From Saussurea involucrata (lineage: Eukaryota > Streptophyta > Magnoliopsida > Asterales > Asteraceae), in assembly GCA_033807775.1 (NCBI GenBank), contig CM066326.1, positions 94,652,873-94,716,872 of the forward strand: 64,000 nucleotides of DNA, read 5' to 3'. Positions 24,088-32,988 of the stretch are shown one piece after another. A program made the translations under genes and the position numbers. The first letter of the stretch is position 1. Each line of letters opens with the position of its first letter. The notes below the pieces were generated by a model that did not search any database, was not told where the DNA came from, and saw only the letters and a program-made list of their open reading frames with translations.

Positions 24088-24351
24088 TGTTTTGTATTTT
24101 GTAATTTTTAATTTTTTAATGAATGATATGAATTTTTATTTTTATTATTTATCTTATTTTTATTTATTAAAAAATATATAAATATTTTTATTTTGTTAAA
24201 TAATTAAATGTATAAATAAAAGAATTAAAAAAATAAGGTGACAAGAGGGTTTAAGGGTAGCGCTGGGTCTTTAGGGCTTGAGTCTTGAGGGCTTAGCTGA
24301 TGTGGCGCTGATGTGACGTTGAGGGCTTTTATAAATGTGTTGAGGATGGCC
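24088..24351. mobile_element. PIF/Harbinger terminal region
   Basis: Reverse-complement relative of 32989-33250 (shared blocks: ATGAATGATATGAAT, AATAAAAGAATTAAAAAAAT, AGGGTAGCGCT). It ends GAGGATGGCC followed by TAA (24352-24354), the 3-bp Harbinger target. The left terminus of this copy is not present. Confidence 0.75.
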
Positions 24352-24354
24352 TAA

Positions 24355-24526
24355 GGACTACTACTCTACTAGTGTAATTCAAAATTATAAAATATCTTTT
24401 GAAATATACTTCTAGCATTTATCAAACAAACCTCTGTCGACATCAAATGTCCATTCAATGTGTAAATCCAAAACGAATGATATTTTCCAATGTCGGCTCT
24501 ATTAAAAGATAATTTAATAACAAACT
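24355..24526. other. Non-coding spacer
   Basis: I see no gene or recognisable element here. Confidence 0.5.
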
Positions 24527-24535
24527 TTATATAAA

Positions 24536-25907
24536 GGGAAATTAATTAAAATAACCAAAGTTTGACTTTTACTTGTAAAAATACCTAAAAATTTCGTTGG
24601 TTTTGCAAAAATAACCATTTTTTCCGCGATAAGTTCCGCGATCGCGGACCCAACAACTTTCCTGCGATTTGGAGACCCTAGTCCCGCGATTTGGAGGGGG
24701 AAGTCCGCAATGCACACTCAATTTGATATAAATTGATTTGAAATTTATATTTTATACCTCTATAATTATTTACTTAGTTTACTTTATAACTTTTACTTTT
24801 CTAATTTTAATTTTACACCTTCATCATATTAACACATATAATCGTATATTAACTAAAATACGTTATAAAATACGTTTTATTTTTAATAAGTTACACCATT
24901 GTAATCGTCTCTTCGATACCTTCGAAATGAGTCTAATATTTAATATTTTTTGATTTAATTATTTAATTATATATCATATGTACTACATAAAAATATCTTT
25001 AATATTTACAATTCATACCCTTATATTTATTTATTTAATTTATGGTACATTTCTTACCTTTTCAATTTTCGTTTTACACTCTTATCGCATTAACACAGTA
25101 ATCATATATTAACTAAAATATGTTAAAAAATACGTTTTAACATATCAAATTAACATACATAATTACGTTAAAATATGTTAAAGAGTTCGATATATATATA
25201 TATATATATATATACTAGTTATTTACCCGCTGCAATGTAGCGAGACGTATAATCTAAATAATTTGACAATTTAATCAATTAAATCAAAAAATATTCAATA
25301 TTGGGCTCATTTCGAATGTATCGACGAGACGATTATAATGGTGTAACTTGTTAAAATTAAAACGTATTTTTAACGTATTTTAGTTAATATACGATTATAT
25401 GTGTTAATATAATAAAAGTGTAAAATGAAAAATAGAAAACTAAAATGTATAAAGTAAATTAACTAAATAAGTATAAGGGTGTGAAATGTAACTTTCAAAT
25501 CCTCGATTTTTTTGATTAAATCCAAAAATATTCAATATTGGGCTCATTTCGAAGGTATCGAAGAGACGATTACAATGGTGCAACTTGTTAAAATTAAAAC
25601 GTATGTTTTAACGTATTTTAGTTAATATACGATTATATGTGTTAATATGATGAAGATGTAAAATTAAAATTAGAAAATTAAAATGTATAAAGTAAACTAA
25701 GTAAATAATTATAGGGGTATAAAATATAAATTTCAAATCAATTTATATCAAATTGAGTGTGCATCGCGGGACTAGGGTCTCCAAATCGCAGGAAAGTTGT
25801 TGGGTCCGCGATCCATCGCGGAAAAATGGGTATTTTTGCAAAACCAACGAGATTTTAGGTATTTTTGCAAGTCAAAATCAAACTTTGGGTATTTTAATTA
25901 ATTTTCC
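24536..25907. mobile_element. Non-autonomous MULE with about 400-bp terminal inverted repeats
   Basis: Starts GGGAAATTAATTAAAAT and ends ATTTTAATTAATTTTCC. It is flanked by the perfect 9-bp duplication TTATATAAA (24527-24535, 25908-25916), the length diagnostic for Mutator-like elements. Inverted arms of roughly 400 bp (about 24536-24965 against 25510-25907) each hold CCGCGAT/CGCGG words and a copy of the dispersed GGCTCATTTCGAA repeat. The middle (24966-25500) has further repeat copies, a (TA)n run at about 25191-25213 and a Helitron-like 3' end at 25214. There is no transposase; the MULE gene at 27378-29918, whose right terminus has the same motif, is a possible source. Confidence 0.85.
25214..25260 (-). 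mobile_element. Helitron-like 3' terminus
   Basis: The minus strand ends with a short imperfect hairpin (CGCTACATTGCAGCG), then GGTAAATAA and CTAGT, the hairpin-plus-CTRRT ending of Helitrons. No 5' end is assigned. Confidence 0.45.
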
Positions 25908-25916
25908 TTATATAAA

Positions 25917-26209
25917 TCTTAATTTAACTTAATAATAAAACCTTAAATTAACATAATAATAAAATATCATTTAAACATGATTACAAGTGAGAAAAAATAC
26001 AAGTTTTTAGGATTATTGCAAAAATTTAGAACTTGAATGCTTAAAACACATGGATCTCTCCATAGGTTATTATGTCAATTCCAAGATCATGTACCCATTC
26101 TTTAAAGCTCAAAGTCTAATAGATTTTTGAGAAATGGTTTAAATTACTCTGTTTTCAAAAAGAATAAAAAAAATTAGACATAACAAGAGTATACAGGGGG
26201 ATCAAAAGG
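25917..26209. other. Non-coding spacer
   Basis: A+T-rich, no supported feature. Confidence 0.5.
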
Positions 26210-26356
26210 ATGAAAGGGGATATAAAAGCTCGGGAGGCTCGTGTTCGTCGAGAACAAGAAGCAATTCACCATATTCTGCAAGACTTCGCAATTATTCAAG
26301 CGAAGGTAAACGAGAAGCAAGTTTGGATTGATGAAACTAAATCAATTTTTAAGTAG
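26210..26356 (+). CDS. Small unidentified ORF, 48 residues
   Basis: ATG to TAG, with a charged, helix-forming sequence (KAREARVRREQEAIHHILQD). I do not recognise a family. It could be a fragment of a transposon protein or chance; nothing around it (no TATA box, no neighbouring exons) supports a gene. Confidence 0.2.
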   Translation: MKGDIKAREARVRREQEAIHHILQDFAIIQAKVNEKQVWIDETKSIFK

Positions 26357-26508
26357 GTGGTGGTTATATTTTTTTTTGTTTTGTATTTTTTTTACTGTGT
26401 TGTTATTTGTATTTTTTTACTGTGTTGTTGTTTTGTATTTTTTGTTGTTGTTAATTTCTCTGAAAAGTAGTTTTTAAGCCGCTGAACCACGGTTAGGTTG
26501 GATACATC

Positions 26509-26763
26509 ATGCAAGGTCAAGTCAGAGGTTACCTCATTCGTGGGCCTACTTCTCTTGTAGAATATATGACAACCCTCAACTCATTTGCTAAAGTGTGTGC
26601 GGGTTGTGGTACACAATGGCCATACGTGGTTGCAAAAGCAGAAGCCGTTGAAGAAGGGCCAGAAAGATTGAAGATGAAGAGCTTGTTGGATGGAATACAA
26701 ACTAGCTGTGTTATCAATGTTCATTTAGAAGCATATGTATGTGTGTGTATATATATAATATGA
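26509..26763 (+). pseudogene. Unidentified open frame, possible gene fragment
   Basis: An 84-residue frame (YMTTLNSFAKVCAGCGTQWP ...). The base composition is less A+T-rich than its surroundings, which suggests a captured exon, but I cannot assign a family and the other strand is also open (26529-26717). Its end overlaps a 58-bp direct repeat that recurs at 27316-27374. Confidence 0.25.
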
Positions 26764-26952
26764 AATGGGGTTTTGACAAGTTGGTATCACTGGACTCATT
26801 TAAGAATTGTGAAAATGGGTATTTGACGAATGATGATTCATGTGTGTTTGGAGCTGAAGTGTTTTAAACACACATGAATCATCATTCGCCAAATACCCAT
26901 TTTCACAATTCTTAAATGAGTCCAGTGATACCAACTTGTCAAAACCCCATTT
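26763..26952. repeat. Inverted repeat of a MATH-domain fragment (87-bp arms, 16-bp loop)
   Basis: Left arm 26763-26849, loop 26850-26865, right arm 26866-26952. The arms are complementary with one mismatch by my reading (GACGAAT versus GGCGAAT). On the minus strand the right arm encodes the MATH core (WGFDKLVSLDSFKNCENGYL...), homologous to the copy at 21982-22089. The loop begins with the continuation of the MATH sequence, so the palindrome arose by fold-back of one copy onto another. A transcript from either direction would form a near-perfect hairpin. Confidence 0.88.
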
Positions 26953-26999
26953 ATAAACAATTCTACCTTCTCTTATTGCCATTCACGATATCTATAAAC

Positions 27000-27150
27000 A
27001 CATTCAAATAATAATAATTTAAAACGATTTAATGAATTAGTTAATATATGATTATTATGTTAATGCGATAGGAGTGTAAAACAAAATTGAAAAAAATATG
27101 AGATGTACCATAAATTAAATAATTAACTATAATGGTGTAATTTGTTAAAA
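27000..27150. repeat. Block shared with the MULE derivative at 22085-22300
   Basis: CACGATATCTATAAACACATTC and the following 120 bp align with 22125-22260, showing that both regions derive from the same gene-fragment-bearing MULE family. Confidence 0.7.
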
Positions 27151-27182
27151 TTAAAACGTATCTAATATGAATATATAAACAG

Positions 27183-27260
27183 ACATGTGTACTCAGAGTT
27201 AACATTCACTGCCATGGATGCAAGAACAAGGTCAAGAAAATACTAAGAAAAATTGAAGGT
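27183..27260 (+). pseudogene. HMA (heavy-metal-associated) domain exon fragment
   Basis: Translates as CVLRVNIHCHGCKNKVKKIL followed by RKIEG, the N-terminal half of an HMA domain as in HIPP metallochaperones, with the metal-binding CxxC present as CHGC. It ends at GAAG|GT, a plausible exon/intron border. No start codon, second half or isoprenylation motif follows. It is a captured exon inside the MULE neighbourhood. Confidence 0.75.
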
Positions 27261-27377
27261 CTCCTATTTTCTTTATGTGTGTAAATATATAATACGAATA
27301 TATATATATATCATTTACAAACTAGCTGTGTTATCAATGTTCATTTAGAAGCATATGTATGTGTGTATATATATCAT

Positions 27378-29918
27378 TTACAAATCAGTGTTTAGATCAA
27401 CAGTATCATATGGGTTTGTTCCATATGGTTCAAGCTGTGACGGGCCCGGGGTGTGACTGAAAGAATGTCTCTTTGGCACGGTTGAAGGGGCGGGATTTGG
27501 ACACTCTCCACGAGTGTGTCCTACGCATTGGCACCGAGTACATCTTCGTTGTATCGAACTTTCACCACGTGATGGACGTCGGTCGTTCTTTCTCGGTCTC
27601 CTGGCCCTGTTCTTATCCATTAAAGGTGGATAGCATGGTGGAAGCGGGTCGGGTGGATACACCCATGCTGCAGGGGGTCCAGCTGGGTTTATTACCTCCA
27701 CGTATGTTTTCCGGTAATATTCGGACGTGAAGAAAGGTACAGCCAAGTCGCTGCAATCTGTACGACCCATATATGTTGCTGCAGCGATGGCATGGCCGCA
27801 CGGTAACCCAGATTTATCCCATTCGCGACACGAACAAAGGTGGTCTTCCATATTCACAATCGCGTTAATATAGTCATCATGCACCTCGTACTTCCCATAC
27901 CCGATTGCTCTTACCGGACATGTCGCCGCACGACGCGCTCTGTACTGAACGATATTCTCCGCCGTTAGTGTGAGTGCATTTTGTATCTTAGCTTCTTTTA
28001 GGCGTCAAATTTGGTACCACTCTTGTTGAAAGGCCCGAAAGTAGTCCATAAGATTAACAATCGGACATCTACGCGCAAAACGGGAGAGTGCATTCACAGA
28101 CTCTACACTATTCGAGGTCAGAATGTCATACCGTTGTCCAGGAAAATGGGCCGCGGACCACCTCTCCGGTCCAGCATCGTCAAAGACTTTGGCTGCTTCC
28201 TTGACACTGTATCGTAGCATATTCATGTACTTGTTAAACTCCCGATCCGTATATGCTCTGCATGCCGCCCAATAGACATCCTTGTAGGTGGTAATACGTT
28301 TGTCCTTGGATTTGGCGTTCATCTCCAAATGTCGACAGCATATGGCGTGAGGGGCGTTTGGGTACATGGCAGAGATTGCGGCGCTTATGGAAGGAGCCCT
28401 GTCAGACATAAACACCAACCCTTGCGGGTCTCCGATAGCTTGTCTCAACATGGACAGAAACCAAGTCCACTCGTCCCCGGTTTCGGACTTGCCTACGCCG
28501 AAAGCTACTGGAACGATGGAGTTATCCCCGTCCATGGCAACCGCCAGGAACATCATACCCAAGTAACGGCCCTTTAAATGGGCTGCGTCTATTATCAGGA
28601 CACGACGTAGATTTTCCAGAAATGTGCGGATCTGCAAAAACATAGGTTAAAATGTTATAGTTTATAATGTGTAAATGTTATAGTTTATAATGTGTAAACA
28701 TATGACGTGTTAAAATACGTACCGCGGGTCCAAGGGCCACAAAGCACATCTCAAACCGTCCACGTGAATCGGTCCGTAGATGCGTGACAGTACCAGGGTT
28801 CTGCAGCTGCAAATTATATAAATATGTCGGGAGTCGTTCATACGACTCCTCGAACGTGCCTCTCACCATAAACAGTGCATGGCAGCGCGCACGCCACGCT
28901 TGGTGGTAATCAATCGTGACGCCGAACTGCCGGTGAACGTCGTGGACGATGTCCTTTGGACGCAATGACCTGCTAACATCAAGAAATTTGTTTTTCAGGA
29001 TCGCACCCAAAGTCTTTTTGTCGGCTTGTTTGTGGTGGGGATTAAGTTGCGTCCTCGTACAAGTGTGTACGTCGTGCAACTTTCTAATCATTATCGCCCC
29101 TCCTTTGGGACCCGTGTGAATCGCGTACAACCTCCACTCACACTTTTCTATAGCACATTCAACTACGTATTTGATTTTGTCAGATGCCCGCACGCGACTT
29201 TGGAAACCCTCTTCCAAGAACTTGAGTCCGATCTGACTTGCTAAGATATCCTTCGAATCGAATATCTGACCTGCTGTTAAACTTTCACTACGAATATAAG
29301 GTGTAAGTTCGTAGATTTGTGTCTGGGTATGGGAGTCTGGAAGAATAGGGGGCATATAAAAAAGTCATTTATCTGACTACATGATTTTCTACTAGGGGTA
29401 TATTCTTCGTGATCATCATTATCGGTGTCTGATCTGTCTATTTCAGAATTACCCGTTCTGAAAACGTGGGTTTCGTCATCAGCAACTCCAGCAGTACGCC
29501 ATTCGTGTGGTTGTGGTGGTGGTGGTGGTGGTTGTTGTTGTTGAGAATCAGGCTGCTCTATTTGTTGAGAATCACCCTCCTCGTCACCGTCGTCGTCACC
29601 GTCGGATACGCCGGGATACACAAAGAGTAATGGGGGTCTTTCTGAATCGACTGCAAGGTGCAGAAAAGTAGAGATATCCCCATCGTTGGATAAATCCACA
29701 AATGACCCATCGCCATTTTTAAACACTAACTTGCAAATATCAGAAGAGTTGATTCCACATTTTTGCATGGCGTATGCAACAAACTTCTGATAAGTATAGT
29801 TTACTGACACTTTAACACCATGCTTAGATTTATAAGCAAAATTCCACTCATTGTTATCTTGCACCCATTCACCATCAAAACAGAAATATAGCTTAGCTTT
29901 TGCAACAGATGAACTCAT
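27378..29918 (-). pseudogene. MULE (Mutator-like) transposase gene with one nonsense codon
   Basis: Minus strand. The first exon (29918 to about 29400) encodes a PB1-like N-terminal domain and an acidic, Gln/Pro-rich linker. The second (29340-28723) encodes the MuDR DNA-binding domain (FLEEGFQSRVRASDKIKYVV, CEWRLYA, HTCTR). An intron at 28632-28722 (GT...AG, 91 nt) joins it to the catalytic MULE domain (IIDAAHLKG, FMSDRAPSISAA, SNSVESVNALSR). The SWIM zinc finger follows (CSCREWDKSGLPCGH), then a CCHC knuckle (CTRCQCVGHTRGEC). A stop at 28005-28007 (CGA to TGA, a CpG-type change) interrupts the frame between the catalytic and SWIM parts, and the same frame continues after it. The junction of exons 1 and 2 is uncertain: the apparent intron would be only about 56 nt, so a frameshift is possible. 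Length and domain order are otherwise complete. Confidence 0.88.
28632..28722 (-). other. Intron of MULE transposase
   Basis: Minus-strand donor GTACGT at 28722 and acceptor TTTTTGCAG at 28632. Removing it joins LGPA to IRTFLEN in frame. Confidence 0.8.
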
Positions 29919-30186
29919 TTTTTCAGTAGTATCTCAAACACAAAATATTGCAGAAAGAAATATTGCAACAATGAAATCGGTGTGTGGGGATTATGGCTTG
30001 AATTTTACGTCTATTTATCAATGAAACAACCAACATATCAGAAAACCAATCTCTCATTTCATCCACAAACTGGTATTCCAAAAACATTGATTTAACATTG
30101 ATTCAAACATGCAAATGAATTTCAACCACAAATCGGTCTTCAAAATGCAATAATTGTGGAAAAAAACAGTAAAAGCATGCAAGATT

Positions 30187-30486
30187 CGTCTAAGTTTAGG
30201 GGCTGAAAGTGTAAATTTTCAGGGGCTGAAAGTGTAAATTTTCAGGGACCAAAAGTGTAAAATTTGGTCCATCGCGGGCTGCGATCGCGGGCAGGGACCA
30301 AAAGTGTACCGCGGCCAAAGTTGAGGGGTTTCGCGGGGCATTTGGGGCCAAAGTACGTGCCACGTCAGCTGGATCCCGCGATCGCGGGATCCATCGCGGG
30401 TATTTTGGGTATTTTTGCAAAATTGAAAAAATTTAGGGTATTTTGGTAACTCATTGTTTGACTTTGGGTATTTTAATTAATTTCCC
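30187..30486. mobile_element. Right terminal region of the MULE
   Basis: Upstream of the transposase. It contains repeats of GGGGCTGAAAGTGTAAATTT, palindromic CCCGCGATCGCGGG and the terminal GGTATTTTAATTAATTTCCC shared with 22878 and 25907. The next nine bases, TAAAATAAA (30487-30495), should be one half of the target duplication. I could not find the matching left end within the window. Confidence 0.65.
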
Positions 30487-30524
30487 TAAAATAAATATAA
30501 TTTTTTTTCTAATATATACTCTTA

Positions 30525-31268
30525 CTAGGTTTGAACCCGTGTATTACACAGGGTAAATTAAAAAAATTAAATCATGTCAGAAAACTTATCTTACAGATAT
30601 TAATGATCATCGAAAGTACGATGCTGCTTTTCCAAACTTTTTTTCCTTTAGAGTTTTTTTTTTGCAACTGGTTACAAAATGTCCTTGTTTTAGGCAGTTT
30701 TCACAAAGGATGGTTTGCAAAAAATTAATAAAAAATATGAATAAATATTAAAAATTTATAATTGAGAAGTTATATACAGTACAAAGTGTTTGGATTAGCT
30801 TATTGTTGTACCAAAACGTGATAAGCTAATAAAGAAAATAATACAATCATGATTAAGAAAGTATAAATAATTAAATATACTATACTAAAAAATCTGCATA
30901 TTTATATTGGGCTCATTTTCAAAGATATTGACGAAACGATTACAATGGTATAATTTGTAAAAAATAGAAATATTTTTTTAATGCATTTTAGTTCATATAC
31001 ATTATTTATGTTTATATGATAAGAGTCTAAAATGAAAAATAAAAAAGTAAAGGATTAAAAGTAAACTACATAGGTAATTATAAGGGTAGTAAATGTAAGA
31101 TATAATTATTAAAAATTGAATTAATGAGAGATTTAAGCAGGAGTGAACGTGGGTGTGATAATTGAACCTATAATGTAAATGCGTCCAGATACATGTTTAG
31201 ACGGGAAAACAATGAAGTCGGCTCACCAGAAGACGACACGTGGCATGCTAACTACTCATTTATTATAT
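30525..31268 (-). mobile_element. Helitron H2, non-autonomous
   Basis: The minus strand ends with the hairpin ACCCTGTGTAATACACGGGT and CTAG followed by T (30524). Its 5' part (TATATAATAAATGAG, GCATGCCACGTGTCGTC) is homologous to the 5' part of H1 (32580-32709). The exact 5' terminus is obscured because H1 abuts it at 31269/31270. There is no coding sequence. Confidence 0.65.
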
Positions 31269-31583
31269 ACTAGGTTCGAACCGTGTATTACACGGGGTAA
31301 TTTAAAAAAATTAAATCATGCCAAAAAACGTATCTTACAGATATGAATGATCATCGAAAGTATGATGCTACTTTTCCAAGCTTTTTTCCCTAAGAGTTGT
31401 TTTGTTTGCAGCTGGTTACAAAATGTTCTTGTTTTAGGCAGTTTTCACAAAGGATGTTTTGCAAAAAATTAATAAAAAATATGAATAAATATTAAGAATT
31501 TATAAAACAAAATTTATAATATAACGTAAATGAAATAATGGAAAAATACATAGTTAAAATATTAATAAAATAAGAACCACGTA

Positions 31584-31799
31584 TCATAAATTACCAAATA
31601 CTTCTTTATATACAACATTTTTTGTTCTATTGCTAATTATACCTTCATCATCTATAATTAATATTTTTAAACCTTGCCTACTTTTTACTCTAGATAAAGC
31701 AACTTACAACTGACCGTGGGTGAAGACTGGTTGTCTCAGAAACAAACCAACCTTCGATAATGACTGTCCGTGGTTTTTATTTATGGTCATGGCAAAACA
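31584..31799 (-). pseudogene. Helitron RepHel helicase, C-terminal fragment
   Basis: The minus frame contains FAMTINKNHGQSLSKVGLFL, QPVFTHGQL, a stop codon in place of Tyr, then VALSRVKSRQGLKILIIDDE and VVYKEVFGNL with a natural stop. This is the Pif1-like helicase C-terminus, including the conserved ALSRVKS motif. Only 72 codons survive, with an internal nonsense codon. It shows the Helitron descends from an autonomous RepHel-bearing parent. Confidence 0.85.
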
Positions 31800-32208
31800 T
31801 ACATCAATTGGAACTCATATTTTTAAAAAATGTTCGAACTCATAATCCAAAAGTCAGTTGATAAGTGATATCTTTTTTTTCCAAGTAATTAAATCTCTTA
31901 TGATAATTCTAATGGTGTTTCGTTGACAGAATGAAATTTGATAGAATTGTAATTCGTCGAAGGAATTTGACTTTGAAGTAAAAATTGATACGAAATTGCA
32001 AAAAGAAAATCACGACAATTTAGTGATTATTTGTATCAAATCTTATACTAATTTCAACAAATCCCATACTAATCACGACACATTAATTCGTATATATTTA
32101 TGATATTTAATAATATAATTAAATCAAAAAATATTCAATATTGGGCTCATTTCGAATGTATTGACAAAGCGATTACAATGGTATAATTTGTAAAAAATAG
32201 AAATGTTT

Positions 32209-32387
32209 TTTTTTGATAGGGTTCCTGGGCCTTCGGCCCAGTACATCCCTGGCAAACACACCGACCGCGAAGTAATGCAGCCCTGAGATAATCCCCAGTG
32301 GCCACAAGTGCTGCGTGTGGGACTCGAACCCGGGCAAGCGCTATGAACTCCCCAGACCCTTACCACCACGCCACAACCCTTGTGGTT
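32209..32387 (-). mobile_element. tRNA-derived SINE inserted in Helitron H1
   Basis: Minus strand: starts AACCACAAGGGTTGTGGCGT, has an A-box-like GTGGTAAGG and a perfect B box GGTTCGAGTCC, and ends in an A run after CCCTATC. It is flanked by the 15-bp duplication AAAATAGAAATGTTT (32194-32208 and 32388-32402). RNA polymerase III promoter, A tail and target duplication together identify a SINE of about 179 bp. The open frame 32124-32369 across it is incidental. Confidence 0.88.
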
Positions 32388-32709
32388 AAAATAGAAATGT
32401 TTGTGTAATGCATTTTAGTTCATATACATTATTTATGTTTATATGATAAGAGTCTAAAATGAAAAATAAAAAAGTAAGAGATTAAAAGTAAACTACATAC
32501 CTAATTATAAGGGTAATAAATGTAACGTATAAATTAAAAAAATTGAATTAAGGAGATATTTAAGAGGGAGTGAATGTGGGTGTGCTAATTGAACTTATAA
32601 TGTAAACTGCGTCCAGATACATGTTTAGGCGAGACAATACTGAAGTCGGCTCACCAGAAGACGACACGTGGCATGCTAGTTACTTATTTATTATATGTAT
32701 AGATATAGA

Positions 32710-32985
32710 TTTAATTAATTTGATTTGAGTGTTGATATATAAATATTTTTAAATATTAAAAAAAAGCAAACCACAATTACTTTTAGAGTAAATTGACACT
32801 TGTGGTCCATGTACTTTGTCGAAAAACTAATTTGTCTTTTATAATGATTGTTAATTGACGGTATTAACTCAGGAACCATAAATGTTATGAAATTAAAACG
32901 TTAAGTGTCGTCTGTTTTTTAAGGGGTTTTGAATTTTGAAATCTTATTTCACTTTTAACTGGTGTATGCACCGCACGTTGCGCGG
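32710..32985. other. Non-coding spacer with a possible Helitron-end remnant
   Basis: A+T-rich. The minus strand just before the Harbinger insertion carries CCGCGCAACGTGCGG followed by TGCATACACCAGT, which looks like a Helitron hairpin with a degenerate end. Confidence 0.35.
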
Positions 32986-32988
32986 TAA

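Larger units (their letters stand above)
26697..27374. repeat. 58-bp direct repeat pair flanking MATH and HMA fragments
   Basis: ACAAACTAGCTGTGTTATCA and the following 38 bp (26697-26757) recur at 27316-27374 next to the end of the MULE transposase. The pair brackets the MATH inverted repeat and the HMA fragment, consistent with a segmental insertion or duplication event. Confidence 0.7.
31270..32709 (-). mobile_element. Helitron H1 with helicase remnant
   Basis: Minus-strand element of 1440 bp: it begins TCTATATCTATACATAT at 32709 with an A just upstream, and ends with the hairpin CCGTGTAATACACGG, ten bases, then CTAG at 31270 followed by T (31269). This fits Helitron insertion between A and T without target duplication. 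Inside are a helicase C-terminal remnant (31584-31799), the dispersed GGGCTCATTTCGAA repeat and a SINE (32209-32387). Confidence 0.8.

Noticed and set aside
32124..32369. 81-residue minus frame as a protein
   Set aside because: It is the SINE read through into the Helitron. The B box and target duplication explain the sequence.
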